Positions 24,418 to 34,286 of a DNA stretch of 64,000 nucleotides are shown here, one piece after another. A program made the translations under genes and the position numbers. Positions within the stretch are counted from its first letter, which is position 1. Every line of letters starts with the position of its first letter. The stretch covers positions 19,453 to 83,452 of the forward strand of contig DAOOIV010000009.1 in NCBI GenBank assembly GCA_035384605.1, in the 5' to 3' direction. Origin of the DNA: Phycisphaerae bacterium (GTDB lineage Bacteria > Planctomycetota > Phycisphaerae > UBA1845 > PWPN01). The notes under the pieces are model-generated. The model had not been told where the DNA came from. It was given only the letters and a program-made list of their open reading frames with translations, and did not search any database.

Positions 24418-26406
24418 ATGGCTACCGGTGGGCAACATCCCGTGCTCGTTCTGATGATTCTGGCGGTATGGCTGGCAGGCCTTCTTGTCTCGCGGCGCAT
24501 GCTGAGGAGTCTCGGTGTGACGTCATGGGCCGGCCAGATTACCCTGGCTTCGATTCCTCCCACGGCCGTGCTGATCGCCGTGCTCCACGTGCTTGGTCTG
24601 TACTCCTTAACCACGTCATCGCGGTGTGTCATTCCGACGGTTATTCTGCCATCGTTCGCAATCGCGCTTGCACTGCTGCTGCCGTCGTGGCGACTTGGTC
24701 TGTCTGCTGACCGGCGTGGCACTACAGCCCACCAAACCAATAGGGCCGCCATTTGCCGTCCTGGGCACACGCCGCACGGCCGCATCCGAGCGCTGCTCAT
24801 CCCGCTGCTGGCTGTGGCCGGTTCACACGCGGTGTTTCTCACCGACGCGGTATCGCGATATCCCACCGGATGCGACGCCCTCAACTACCATTTGCCAGCG
24901 GCCGCACGATGGGTTCAGGACGGGCAGTTGTCCCTCAACGTCGATGACTGGCGTCTATCGATGGCCGCCAACGGCGAGCTGCCTTCGATGCTGTTATTGT
25001 CCGGCGGCTTCGAGCGGCTGTTGCCGATCCTGCCGGTCCCTTTCGGCCTGCTGGCTGCTACAACCGTATATGAGCTGACCCGTCGCTGGGGCGGAGACAG
25101 GCGGGGAGCGATTTGCGCCGCCCTGCTTGTTCTTGGCGCACCTATCGTGATACATCACATGTACGTCAACTATGTTGATCTGTTCGGCACCAGCATCTGG
25201 TTGACATCGATCCTGGCCATCACATGGGCGCAGCGGCTCAGTGGAAGAAACCGGATCCGCCTTTGGGTGATCGCCGGACTCGCGGCCGGGATTGCGGCCG
25301 GAACGCGCCTGACGTTTCAGGTCTTTGCGGCGCTGAGCGGGGTTGTTCTGGTCGCGTCAGTCGTTACGGTCCGACAGCCTGCGAGGATAGGCGAAGCCGC
25401 GCGCGCCGCCGTGTGGTTCTCGCTGGCCACAGCGATCTGCTGCTGGTTCTGGCCGCTGCGGGGGGCCCTGATGATGGGCAACGCGTTGCATCCGATCGAC
25501 CACCGCGACGGCCAACTGACGATCGGCAACGTTCCCATCGATCAGATCTATGGTCGGAGCGCGGCCGGCGAATGGCTGGCGTCAAGGCCGTTGCCCGCGC
25601 GGCTGCTTGCGGCCTTGGAGATGCCGTGGAGGGAACACCAGTATGGCACGGGCTACAGCTACAGTGTTGACGGGGGGACGGGGGCTGCCTATGCCGCGCT
25701 GGTACCGGTCGGACTGCTGTCGCTGATCGTTCGAGCCGTTCGGAAACGTGCTACATCCGCCGCGACGCGGTGGCATTTGCTTGCCGGAGGCTTGCTGGCC
25801 GCCGGATTTCTGCTGCACGTCACCGTGTTCCGCATGTACACTCGATATTCGCTGGGTTTTGTTGTGTTGGCCATCCCGCTCGCGGCAGTTTGGTCCGGTC
25901 GATTGATCGCTGCCTGGCCGCGGGCCGTGCCGGTCATGTTGGGTCTTGCCTTCGGGATCACCGGCGGGATGGCCGCTATCGAACCGGCCCGCGATTTCGC
26001 GGGGCGATTGATCCATCGACAATGGAGCCGGTCGGCATACTATGGCATTCCGACCATGCTCGACGACCTGCCGGCTGGAACGGTTGTCGTGAACGCCGGC
26101 GGCACTCCGAACAATTACGCGTTGCTTGGCAGACACCTCACGAATCGGGTCATCACCGCGGTCGAATGGCAAACGTGGATCCAAAGCGGCCACCCGATGC
26201 AGGATCTACTGAGGATGAACCACGTCGGGTACTTGTACGTATCAGGCAGACTTCCCCCTGCCCGTGGCGCCGCGCCGCCCTATTGGCCGGCGGATCTGCC
26301 GGTTTCCTGTGTCTTTGAAACGCGTCGCGGGGGATCTGTGCCCGATAACATGATCACTCGCGTCTTTCGCGTCGAGCCAGGTATTCACGGCGTGGCTGTC
26401 CGATAA
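24418..26406 (+). CDS. Polytopic membrane protein, GT-C type glycosyltransferase-like
   Basis: 662 residues with about eleven hydrophobic helices and a C-terminal soluble domain (~545-660). The first large loop carries SRYPTGCDALNYHLPAAARWVQ, where an Asp after a Pro-rich turn fits the loop-1 acidic motif of GT-C enzymes that use polyprenyl-phosphate sugars. Repeated VNYVDLFGTSIWL and GLAAGIAAGTRLTFQ segments are typical of PMT/ArnT-like proteins. It probably transfers a sugar from a lipid carrier on the periplasmic side; acceptor and sugar cannot be stated. The neighbouring GT2 could make the lipid-linked donor. Confidence 0.75.
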   Translation: MATGGQHPVLVLMILAVWLAGLLVSRRMLRSLGVTSWAGQITLASIPPTAVLIAVLHVLGLYSLTTSSRCVIPTVILPSFAIALALLLPSWRLGLSADRRGTTAHQTNRAAICRPGHTPHGRIRALLIPLLAVAGSHAVFLTDAVSRYPTGCDALNYHLPAAARWVQDGQLSLNVDDWRLSMAANGELPSMLLLSGGFERLLPILPVPFGLLAATTVYELTRRWGGDRRGAICAALLVLGAPIVIHHMYVNYVDLFGTSIWLTSILAITWAQRLSGRNRIRLWVIAGLAAGIAAGTRLTFQVFAALSGVVLVASVVTVRQPARIGEAARAAVWFSLATAICCWFWPLRGALMMGNALHPIDHRDGQLTIGNVPIDQIYGRSAAGEWLASRPLPARLLAALEMPWREHQYGTGYSYSVDGGTGAAYAALVPVGLLSLIVRAVRKRATSAATRWHLLAGGLLAAGFLLHVTVFRMYTRYSLGFVVLAIPLAAVWSGRLIAAWPRAVPVMLGLAFGITGGMAAIEPARDFAGRLIHRQWSRSAYYGIPTMLDDLPAGTVVVNAGGTPNNYALLGRHLTNRVITAVEWQTWIQSGHPMQDLLRMNHVGYLYVSGRLPPARGAAPPYWPADLPVSCVFETRRGGSVPDNMITRVFRVEPGIHGVAVR

Positions 26407-26563
26407 TCGCGGCGATGAAAGGGCCGGACCGTCTCATCTGCCTCTTTGCCGCAGCCCCGGAGCCCGCGTCAAACTCATTCGGACCATCGGCAGGGACGAT
26501 AAACCTCATACAGGTCTGCCCCATGGGGATCACTAGAACCCGGACCTGACCGTGAGAAAGCGC

Positions 26564-27808
26564 ATGAAACTCAGCATCGTCATCCCCGCCTACAACGAAG
26601 AGGCGGCGATCGGGCGGACTCTCGAGAGATGTCTGGAGGCCATTGAGATCATCAAGGCCAAAAGCCCGATCGACGCCGTTGAACTCATCGTCGTCAGCGA
26701 CGGATCAATCGATCAGACGGCCGCGATAGCCAAGTCATTCGAGAACGTGCGCGTCATCGAGTTTGAATCCAATCGCGGATACGGGGCGGCGATCAAGGCC
26801 GGCTTCGAGGCGGCAAACGGTGATCTGCTCGGTTTCCTGGACGCCGACGGCACCTGTGATCCGGTGCAGTTTGCTCCCCTTTGCCGAGCATTAGTCGCGA
26901 GGAACGCAGACGTTGCCATTGGCGCCCGCATGGGCCGCGATTCGCGGATGCCGCTGGTTCGCATGATCGGCAATCGCTTCTACGCTTTTCTGCTCGGGGT
27001 TCTGGCATGCAAGCCGATCACCGACACGGCCAGCGGGATGCGAGTCGTTCGGGCCTCCTCGCTAGGCGACTTGTACCCCTTGCCCGACGGCATGCATTTC
27101 ACTCCGGCGATGAGCGCCCGGATCCTCATGGATGACGAACTGAAGCTCGTTGAGGTGCCGATGCCCTATGAGGAGCGCGTGGGGCAATCGAAGCTGCGAC
27201 TATTGCGGGACGGCCTGCGGTTCGCGCTCACCATCATCGACGCCGCGCTCGTGGCCCGTCCAACACGTGTGATTCTTCCGGTTCTGGCGTTCCTCCTGCT
27301 ATTGGTCTGCGCGATGACGGTTCGCCCCTTGCACGAATACGTCATGACGGGAACCATACAGAACTGGATGATCTACCGGGCGGTAACGGCCCTGCTCATT
27401 GTCACCGTCGGCATGCTGCTACTGAGCGCCGCGGTCATCGCCGATGAAATCATCACCATCGCCCTGAAGCGGCCGCCGAGGAAGTCGCGATTGCAGATTC
27501 TGATTGCCCGCGTTTTTCAGACGCCCTTTGTAGCCGGGCTAGGCACCTTCAGCCTCGGATCCTCGCTGCTCCTGACCCGCGACGGCCTCTGGGACTACAT
27601 CGTGACGGGGCACGTGTACATTCATTGGTGGCGGGTCATGGTTTCAGCAGCACTGCTGATCATGGCAGCCAGCGCGGCGACAACCTGGCTCCTGATGCGG
27701 ATCATGTCGCTGTTGAAGAAGCGACAAACGGCGCAACCGTCGGCCATTGTCTCAGCCGAACCGGTTGAGGCATGGCAGGCCAAGCAACTCGCGCTGGAGA
27801 TGGATTGA
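26564..27808 (+). CDS. Family 2 glycosyltransferase with C-terminal membrane helices (polyprenyl-phosphate glycosyltransferase type)
   Basis: 414 residues. The GT2 domain (1-~230) shows SIVIPAYNEEAAIGRTLE, VVSDGSIDQT, SNRGYGAAIKAGFEAANGDLLGFLDADGT with the DxD metal site, GARMGRDSRMP and TDTASGMRVVR. Four hydrophobic helices follow (~245-265, 285-315, 340-360, 365-395). This is the DPM1/GtrB architecture, which attaches a sugar from a nucleotide donor to polyprenyl phosphate, likely feeding the adjacent GT-C protein. A GTG at 26552 is also in frame; ATG 26564 matches the family start. 15 bp separate it from the next methyltransferase. Confidence 0.9.
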   Translation: MKLSIVIPAYNEEAAIGRTLERCLEAIEIIKAKSPIDAVELIVVSDGSIDQTAAIAKSFENVRVIEFESNRGYGAAIKAGFEAANGDLLGFLDADGTCDPVQFAPLCRALVARNADVAIGARMGRDSRMPLVRMIGNRFYAFLLGVLACKPITDTASGMRVVRASSLGDLYPLPDGMHFTPAMSARILMDDELKLVEVPMPYEERVGQSKLRLLRDGLRFALTIIDAALVARPTRVILPVLAFLLLLVCAMTVRPLHEYVMTGTIQNWMIYRAVTALLIVTVGMLLLSAAVIADEIITIALKRPPRKSRLQILIARVFQTPFVAGLGTFSLGSSLLLTRDGLWDYIVTGHVYIHWWRVMVSAALLIMAASAATTWLLMRIMSLLKKRQTAQPSAIVSAEPVEAWQAKQLALEMD

Positions 27809-27823
27809 CCGCAGGGTGCCGCC

Positions 27824-28564
27824 ATGACCACGTGCGCACACGCCGGACCTGATTCGTTGCTTTTGAGGCTGACCGGGGCCGTTCATCGGCGATGCGCCCA
27901 TTCGCGGCGAGTTCGAGTCCTCGCCGAGGTCCTATCCGGACTCGGCATCACAGCCGGCCGATGGCTGGATATCGGCTGCGGCGACGGGCAACTGGCCCAG
28001 GCGATCATGACGGCCCATCGGGGCGTGGAGATCGTGGGCGTGGATATCCAACCGCGCTGCGACGCGGTCATTCCGGTCGAGAGGATTGACGGCAGACGGC
28101 TCGACTATCCGGACGGATTCTTCGACGGCGCCATTCTCGTCGATGTGCTGCATCACACGGATGACCCGGCTGCGATCCTGACCGAAGCCGTCCGCGTCAG
28201 CCGCACGATCATCATCAAGGACCATCTTTGTCGTGGCACCGTGGACCGGCTGACTCTGTCTTTCATGGATTGGTTCGGAAACGCCCCATCAGGGGTCAAT
28301 TGCCCGGGCCACTACTTGAGCACGGAACAATGGATCGCCCTTTTCCGCCAGACACGGCTACACCTCGATGTGCTCTGCACCAAGCTGGGCCTCTATCCGG
28401 CGGCGTTCAACTTTCTTTTTGAACGGGGCTTGCACTTCGCGGCCCGTCTGACACGCGTTGACTGCCGACCGGGCCTCGAATCAAAACGGTTCGCGATCAT
28501 CGAGCGGCATGGAAATCAGCAACAGGAAGGGCAGTATTGCCTGCCGAGCCGGATTACAGGTTGA
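27824..28564 (+). CDS. Class I SAM-dependent methyltransferase (second of cassette)
   Basis: 246 residues with motif I WLDIGCGDGQLAQAI, motif II VGVDIQPR, PDGFFDGAILVDVLHHTDDP for motif IV, and an unusual IIIKDHLCRG strand after it. The tail KLGLYPAAFNFLFERGLHF resembles methyltransferases that modify lipid-linked or cell-surface glycans. It closes the 23.5-28.5 kb cassette. Its last 11 bp overlap the 3' end of the convergent giant heparinase-like gene. Confidence 0.85.
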   Translation: MTTCAHAGPDSLLLRLTGAVHRRCAHSRRVRVLAEVLSGLGITAGRWLDIGCGDGQLAQAIMTAHRGVEIVGVDIQPRCDAVIPVERIDGRRLDYPDGFFDGAILVDVLHHTDDPAAILTEAVRVSRTIIIKDHLCRGTVDRLTLSFMDWFGNAPSGVNCPGHYLSTEQWIALFRQTRLHLDVLCTKLGLYPAAFNFLFERGLHFAARLTRVDCRPGLESKRFAIIERHGNQQQEGQYCLPSRITG

Positions 28565-31500
28565 AAACATCCATGGTTCCGTCGGGTCTGACGGCAAGGA
28601 CTCGTTTCGTATCTCCCGCTGAGAGGAGCTCCAGTCGAACGTAGCAACCCGCTCGCCGCCAGATCTCGCTTAATCCATCCACCTTCAGGCATCGCAGCGA
28701 TGCTCGCGTACCGACGAGGATCACGGCCTGCCCGCTTGAGGCACGGAGGGCGGTGAGGCACATCGCGGGGTCATCAAGGAGTGTGCTGCTGATTTCCCTC
28801 CCGTCGGGGCCGAGCACAAAAACGTATCCATCCTCGCGACCATAGATGATCGTGGCCGGCCGGCGATCGTCGACCTTCACGGCCGCCGCGCCGATACAAG
28901 GCGCATCGGTAGAATGCTGCCATTTCACCGGCGGCTCGGCCCGGCCATAAAGCCCGACGCCCTCTTCACCGGCCACCAACGCTTCCACTTTGCCGTCGGC
29001 GTCGAAGTCGTCTATCTCGAAATGCACGAGGGGGCCGTTGTGAACGCTGCAACCGGCCACAGCCTCGTCTGCCTTACCGGCCCACCATTCGAGAGGCACG
29101 GGACCGACCCATGGAATATCGCAACGGATCGCAAACTGGCCGTCAGCCGCGAATCGTGACGGCACCTCGCGGATGGCCGCGTGGTGTCCCGCACGTCTGA
29201 AGCACTTCTGCAAGCGGCCATGTGCGTCGAGTATCGCGGAAAAGAAATAGGAGGTGCAAAGTACCTGCTTTTCGGCCGACCCCTCGGGTCTCCACGCCGC
29301 CATACCGTAGACCAGGCTTCCATCGCCGTACATCTGCTCGCCAGTTTCCTGTCGCATCCGAGAGAAGTCGCGATGCCAACGAGGCGAACCGTCCAGATTC
29401 AGCACGTCCACGCGGCGATCGCCGCGACTGACGAATATCTCCCGGCGACTATCGTCCTCCAGGTCCCAGGCGTCAACTGCAATGATGCCCTCAGCCCAGC
29501 TCCTGGCCCATAGTAACGAGCCGTCGGCTCGCACAACCGCGAACTCTCCCTCGGGGGTCCAGGCCAAGATCTCGTCGTTGCCGTCGCCGTCGAGATCGAT
29601 GGTCCTGGTCTGCACGGGTTGTACCCCGCAGGCACCAACCGTGCGCACGTGGATTTCTGCGAGCGGCATCTCGCCGGTCGGACCGTCAGCGATGCGCACC
29701 CGGACTTCGCGGGCATCCTCATTGAAACCGGACAGTCGATAGGTCTCGAACACATAATCATGGCCCTTATAAAGGGCGTGGTGAGTGGGTTGCCGCCGTG
29801 CACGGATGGTTCGGGTACGCACATCCTCGCTGAAACCATCATTACTGAAGGTCAATTCCACGATCATTTCCGCCGGAGTCAGAGGCGGGGCATCCTCGCC
29901 CGCCGACTCGCCGAAAAGGCTGATCTCGTTGATTGTCGACCTCTCAGGAAGCACCAATCGAAACGACGCGTCCTTCAATGGGGCAAGCGTCACCTCGGCC
30001 AGCATTGAGGAAGCTGCCGGACGCGTTGCTTTGCGCGATTCGGGAGGCGTCAGATTGAATCCGCCGCTGGTGCCCGGCTGCAATCTCGGTTCGGCCCTGA
30101 GCAAAGGGAGGATCCAGTCCGTCGCCAGTATACTCGGGCCGTTGACGTTGCGTTCCGCGACAAGACGAACGCCATCAACCAGTCCGCCACGAGAGCCGGG
30201 GATTTTGAGCGTCCAGCCCGGAGCGGGAGCGTCTGTCTCTTGGGGTGCAGGCGTATGCGGCGGCTCTTGCTTCCCAGGAACCTCCTCGTGACACAGTGCG
30301 GCAAGCAGCGAGGCGACTTCGCGTGGCCAGGATCCTTTCGCCGGAATTCGTCCGGCCTCGGCCGTGAAGGTTTCGGAACGCAACTGAAGGGACGTTCCTC
30401 CCATGAGCCACGCGCCGTCGCTATTAAGCACGAGCATGGTTGCATCGGTCCTCAGCGATCCGAGGTCGATTCCATTTCCGCCGACGACGAGAAGACAGGC
30501 GTCGGCGGGCGCGGACCGGTCGGTTGTCTTGGGTTCATTCTGCGGCCATGACGTGACAATCACGGCGTTGGGGGCGATGCGTCGGATGCCGCGGCCGGCT
30601 GGGCGATCGCGGCTCGATACCTGAAGGAGATTCGTGAGAAGGAGCTCTTCGCCGCCCTTGGCATCGAGCACGTGACGTTGCCGCAGGGTCGTCGGGCGCG
30701 TGGCGCCGTCCCTGACCGGTGAGCGCCGGCTCCATGAGACCTCCGGCTCCGCTTCGGTCACGGTGAAGACGGCCTCATCCTGGATGGATTCCCACGTCGC
30801 GTTCTCGAGCGAAGCGAAGCCCGGAGTGCGCCAATTACAGCAGACCAAATAGCGGCCGGGTTCGTTGATCCGGAGGTGATCGAGAACCACGGTAAATTGT
30901 TTTGACAAGACGAACAGATACCTGGTCCATTCGGTCCCCCGGTAATCGGGCAACCGGCCGGCCAGCATCGCCACATCGGCGAAGCCGGCGTGATCGAGCA
31001 ATTCACAGGCAGCGGGGAGCGGATCCTCATCGATGCCGCTGGATACGTGAACGCCGTTCTTGAAGTAGAGTGAGCGACGTCCGGTGTTGTGAACAAGCCA
31101 GAGCTTGCCAAGATCGCAATAACGGATGATGGAATTCAAGTCGATGGTGCTCAGCGAGGTACCCGAGAAGCCCTGCAGCAACAAGTAGACGCTCTCGGGC
31201 AGCAGGCCACGGATCACCACCTTGTCAAACGCCGAGTCGGAGCCGACCTGCGGCGCACGAAGGCCGGTCACGGCGTAGCCGTCCATCAGCGGGCTGTGAA
31301 GAAAGTCGCCGGCGTTGAGCAGATCGAGTCGATACGGAGTCAACCGCAACACGTCCATGAAAGCGTTGAGGCCGGCCCGGGCCGGGCCCAAGGGGCGAGA
31401 ACCTGCAAACTGATGGATACCGGCCGGTTGGAGTGAGCCCCACGAGTTGGCGAGGGAAGGCAGCCGCCTGAGGGCTTCATCATAGGCTCCATCGCCGTAG

Positions 31501-32837
31501 ACAAAGGCACATGATCCCAGCAGAAGGCCGCCGTTGAGCGCGAAGCGTTCCCAGCCGGGCAGGGCCTCGCCATAGCCTTGAATGCCGGCGTACCAACCCT
31601 GGTTGTCGGCGATCGCGAGCAGTTTGCGGGCCGCCTGATCGGCCAAGCCGTTGCGATACCAGGCAAGGTCGCCGGTCTGGAGGCTGTAACTTGCGGTGTT
31701 CTGAGCGGAGTCGATCGATTGATAGTCGTCCTGGTCGTCGGCGTAGTGGCGTTTCAGGCCCTTAAGGTATGCCTCCGCCTCGCCTCGCCACTCCTGCAGT
31801 CGCTCTCGTGCCGCAGCATCAAGATGGCCCACTTCCTGCAACACGCGGATCAAGGTCCACCAGGCCAGCATGCCGGTGGTATGATGCCGGCATCCAATTC
31901 CTTTGGAGTCGTCGCTGAGACGCCACCAAGCACTTGAGTGTTCAGTCACCGTTCCGTAAAGTGCTCTGTCGACCCGCGCCCGTTCCTCGGGCGAGAAATG
32001 CGGCCAGACGCAGACGCGCCTCCAGGCAACTGCAAGGTTCTCCATTGTGTAGTCGCCGGTTCGTACCGTTTCCGGCTCGCGGCGGACGACTTCGAGAATC
32101 GCCTCACGCGCGCGTCGTGCGAAGTCTTCCTCGCCGGTGTAGAAATAAAGATGAGCCGCATACGTGAAGTGATCAAGCACGAGCGAGTATGGCGTGTGCT
32201 GCTCGAACGGGCGAGAGCCCCCGCCTCTTCGGAGCCACTCGACGGCGGGCTGAAAGAGGGCGGCAACTTCGTTGCCCGGTTTCACTTCGAGAACACAGGG
32301 GAGTTCGACGTGGTCTGGGGCCTTGACGCCCTTAATGATCTCGGTCAATCGCTCAACTGCCGCCTCACCATCAGCAACATCCGCGGCTCCGACAATAAGG
32401 CAGCTTTTTTCGCCGCCGAAAGGCCGGACGATGGTCCTCAATTCGTAGCCGCCGGCGCCAGGGTACCGGGCGTCGCAACAAGTGTAATAGTTGGCGTAGT
32501 AGGGAAAAACGGCCCGATTGCTGTTGAGATCGCCTACTACAATGAGGCTGAGATCCTGCAGATCCTTCCGTATGGGTCCAAGTCGTTCGGGCACGGCTTG
32601 CGTGTCGGGCAGGATGGGGACTTCGGGCGCCCCACGTGAAGCGATGGTCTCAGCCAGTCGGGCGGCTATCTTCCGCCAAGCCTCGCCTTCAGCCGGGTAT
32701 ATGATCGCGCAGGCCGATCGGCCGCCGTCTATCAGTTGAATACCGGCTGAGTTTGGCCCCTCGTGAGCCCTCAACCCGTTCCCGGCGGCTAAGACGACAC
32801 CGGGCATCACGGCTGCAACCGCGAGAAACGTCATCAT
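28554..32837 (-). CDS. Giant secreted heparinase/alginate-lyase-like protein with C-terminal FG-GAP/VCBS-like beta-propeller
   Basis: About 1427 residues. A signal peptide (MMTFLAVAAVMPGVVLAA) is followed by an alpha/beta domain (~35-200; AIIYPAEGEAWRKIAARLAETI, LIVVGDLNSNRAVF) like the non-catalytic N-terminal domains of some glycoside hydrolases. A long helical toroid (~205-580; SLVLDHFTYAAHLYFYTGEEDFARRAREAI) and beta-sandwich regions follow, as in alginate/heparin lyase-like proteins. The end (~1110-1427) is propeller-like with Asp-rich calcium loops (IDLDGDGNDEILAW, IDDFDADGKVEALVAG). Enzymatic activity is unproven. The frame is open to 32930; I chose the ATG at 32837 that starts the signal peptide. 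Confidence 0.72.
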   Translation of the reverse strand: MMTFLAVAAVMPGVVLAAGNGLRAHEGPNSAGIQLIDGGRSACAIIYPAEGEAWRKIAARLAETIASRGAPEVPILPDTQAVPERLGPIRKDLQDLSLIVVGDLNSNRAVFPYYANYYTCCDARYPGAGGYELRTIVRPFGGEKSCLIVGAADVADGEAAVERLTEIIKGVKAPDHVELPCVLEVKPGNEVAALFQPAVEWLRRGGGSRPFEQHTPYSLVLDHFTYAAHLYFYTGEEDFARRAREAILEVVRREPETVRTGDYTMENLAVAWRRVCVWPHFSPEERARVDRALYGTVTEHSSAWWRLSDDSKGIGCRHHTTGMLAWWTLIRVLQEVGHLDAAARERLQEWRGEAEAYLKGLKRHYADDQDDYQSIDSAQNTASYSLQTGDLAWYRNGLADQAARKLLAIADNQGWYAGIQGYGEALPGWERFALNGGLLLGSCAFVYGDGAYDEALRRLPSLANSWGSLQPAGIHQFAGSRPLGPARAGLNAFMDVLRLTPYRLDLLNAGDFLHSPLMDGYAVTGLRAPQVGSDSAFDKVVIRGLLPESVYLLLQGFSGTSLSTIDLNSIIRYCDLGKLWLVHNTGRRSLYFKNGVHVSSGIDEDPLPAACELLDHAGFADVAMLAGRLPDYRGTEWTRYLFVLSKQFTVVLDHLRINEPGRYLVCCNWRTPGFASLENATWESIQDEAVFTVTEAEPEVSWSRRSPVRDGATRPTTLRQRHVLDAKGGEELLLTNLLQVSSRDRPAGRGIRRIAPNAVIVTSWPQNEPKTTDRSAPADACLLVVGGNGIDLGSLRTDATMLVLNSDGAWLMGGTSLQLRSETFTAEAGRIPAKGSWPREVASLLAALCHEEVPGKQEPPHTPAPQETDAPAPGWTLKIPGSRGGLVDGVRLVAERNVNGPSILATDWILPLLRAEPRLQPGTSGGFNLTPPESRKATRPAASSMLAEVTLAPLKDASFRLVLPERSTINEISLFGESAGEDAPPLTPAEMIVELTFSNDGFSEDVRTRTIRARRQPTHHALYKGHDYVFETYRLSGFNEDAREVRVRIADGPTGEMPLAEIHVRTVGACGVQPVQTRTIDLDGDGNDEILAWTPEGEFAVVRADGSLLWARSWAEGIIAVDAWDLEDDSRREIFVSRGDRRVDVLNLDGSPRWHRDFSRMRQETGEQMYGDGSLVYGMAAWRPEGSAEKQVLCTSYFFSAILDAHGRLQKCFRRAGHHAAIREVPSRFAADGQFAIRCDIPWVGPVPLEWWAGKADEAVAGCSVHNGPLVHFEIDDFDADGKVEALVAGEEGVGLYGRAEPPVKWQHSTDAPCIGAAAVKVDDRRPATIIYGREDGYVFVLGPDGREISSTLLDDPAMCLTALRASSGQAVILVGTRASLRCLKVDGLSEIWRRAGCYVRLELLSAGDTKRVLAVRPDGTMDVFNL

Positions 32838-32986
32838 GCAGCATTCCCCGGACGGTTTGGTAAACGGCGTCGCATCATGTATTCTTTTCTTCCCCGCAAT
32901 GGCCGAGCATTCGGCTTTGCGTCGGGACAATCAGCATAGGGTATCGTGTTCGAAAAACCAATTGTGAGAAGCGGCAAGTCCAAACC

Positions 32987-34159
32987 ATGATCGACTTCGT
33001 TCAACTGCGTGATCTGTATAAGGCGACCCTGCTTGATGATGTGATCCCGTTCTGGATGCACCATGCGATTGACCCCAATGGCGGCATCAACACGTGCATC
33101 CAGGATGATGGCACCCTGCTCAGCCGTGATCGTTGGGGATGGTCGCAGTGGCGGGCGGTGTGGGTGTTCAGCAAGCTGTACAACGCCATTGAACAAAGGA
33201 TGGAGTGGCTGAGGACGGCTGAGGGAATCTGCTCATTCCTTTCGAAACAAGGCCCGCTGGAGGATGGGCATTGGCCGCTGCTGATGGATGGCGACGGGCA
33301 AGTCCGGCGGGGGTTCGAGAGCATCTACACTGACGGCTTTGCCATATATGGGCTCGTCGAGCTTTGGCGGGCAAACCGCAAGCAGTCCTGCCTGGACCTG
33401 GCGATGTCAACCTTTGCCGCCACCGAGAAGACCCTCGGTAGTAACGATCCGCCTCCGGCGTGGCCATACCCGATCCCGCCCGGACGTATCAACCACGGCA
33501 TCAGCATGCTGTTTTCCATTGCCTACCATGAACTGGCGGACGCGACGGGCGACCCGTCGGTCAAGGCTGCCAGTCTACGCCACCACAGACTCGTTATGGA
33601 AACCTTCCTTCGACCCGCGCGGGGACTGATTCTGGAGTGGTTGGACATGGCCGGCAACGAAATCGCCCCTCCCGAAGGTACCGTGGTTCTGCCCGGTCAT
33701 GCGATTGAGTCGATGTGGATGCAGCTCCACATCGCCCTGGAAACCGGTGAATCGACCATCATCGAGCGGGCGGTCGAGGCCGTTCGCCGCCATCTTGAAA
33801 TCGGGTGGGACGCTGAGTACGGCGGCCTGTTCCTGGCAGTCGACGCCGATGGTCGTTCGGACGTCGCCTGGCGGTTTCCGGAGGCCAAGCTGTGGTGGCC
33901 TCACACCGAAGCCCTCTACGCGACCCTGTTGGCGTACGAGATTTCGCGGCAGGACTGGTGTCTCGAATGGTACCAGAGACTTCACGACTATAGCTTCAGC
34001 CATTTTCCCGTGAAGCCTCACGGTGAATGGACTCAGAAACTCGATCGCCGGGGCCACCCGATCACGGATGTCGTCGCCCTGCCGGTCAAGGATCCGTTCC
34101 ACCTGCCCCGAGCGCTCATTTACGGAATGGAGACACTGAATCGCCTGTCGAGCGCATGA
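32987..34159 (+). CDS. AGE family epimerase/isomerase (N-acylglucosamine 2-epimerase-like)
   Basis: 390 residues forming a predicted (alpha/alpha)6 barrel. Family marks are SRDRWGWSQWRAVWVFSKLYN, SIYTDGFAIYGLVELWRA, INHGISMLFSIAYHEL, VVLPGHAIESMWMQLHIAL with the catalytic His, and AKLWWPHTEALYATLLAYE with the second His. AGE enzymes interconvert N-acetylglucosamine and N-acetylmannosamine, or epimerise cellobiose, mannose or related sugars; substrate cannot be read directly. No signal peptide, so it acts on imported sugars. It is divergent from the giant heparinase-like gene, sharing a 150-bp promoter region. Confidence 0.9.
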   Translation: MIDFVQLRDLYKATLLDDVIPFWMHHAIDPNGGINTCIQDDGTLLSRDRWGWSQWRAVWVFSKLYNAIEQRMEWLRTAEGICSFLSKQGPLEDGHWPLLMDGDGQVRRGFESIYTDGFAIYGLVELWRANRKQSCLDLAMSTFAATEKTLGSNDPPPAWPYPIPPGRINHGISMLFSIAYHELADATGDPSVKAASLRHHRLVMETFLRPARGLILEWLDMAGNEIAPPEGTVVLPGHAIESMWMQLHIALETGESTIIERAVEAVRRHLEIGWDAEYGGLFLAVDADGRSDVAWRFPEAKLWWPHTEALYATLLAYEISRQDWCLEWYQRLHDYSFSHFPVKPHGEWTQKLDRRGHPITDVVALPVKDPFHLPRALIYGMETLNRLSSA

Positions 34160-34286
34160 TTCGCGCCGAACCGGACGGTGAATGCGGGAATTCAGGTGCT
34201 ACCCGAGCTTCCAGGCTCGAGGGCCTTCGATACGAGCATTCCGATCGCAACGCAGCGGCAGCTCATGATCCTCGGATGATGCCCTT

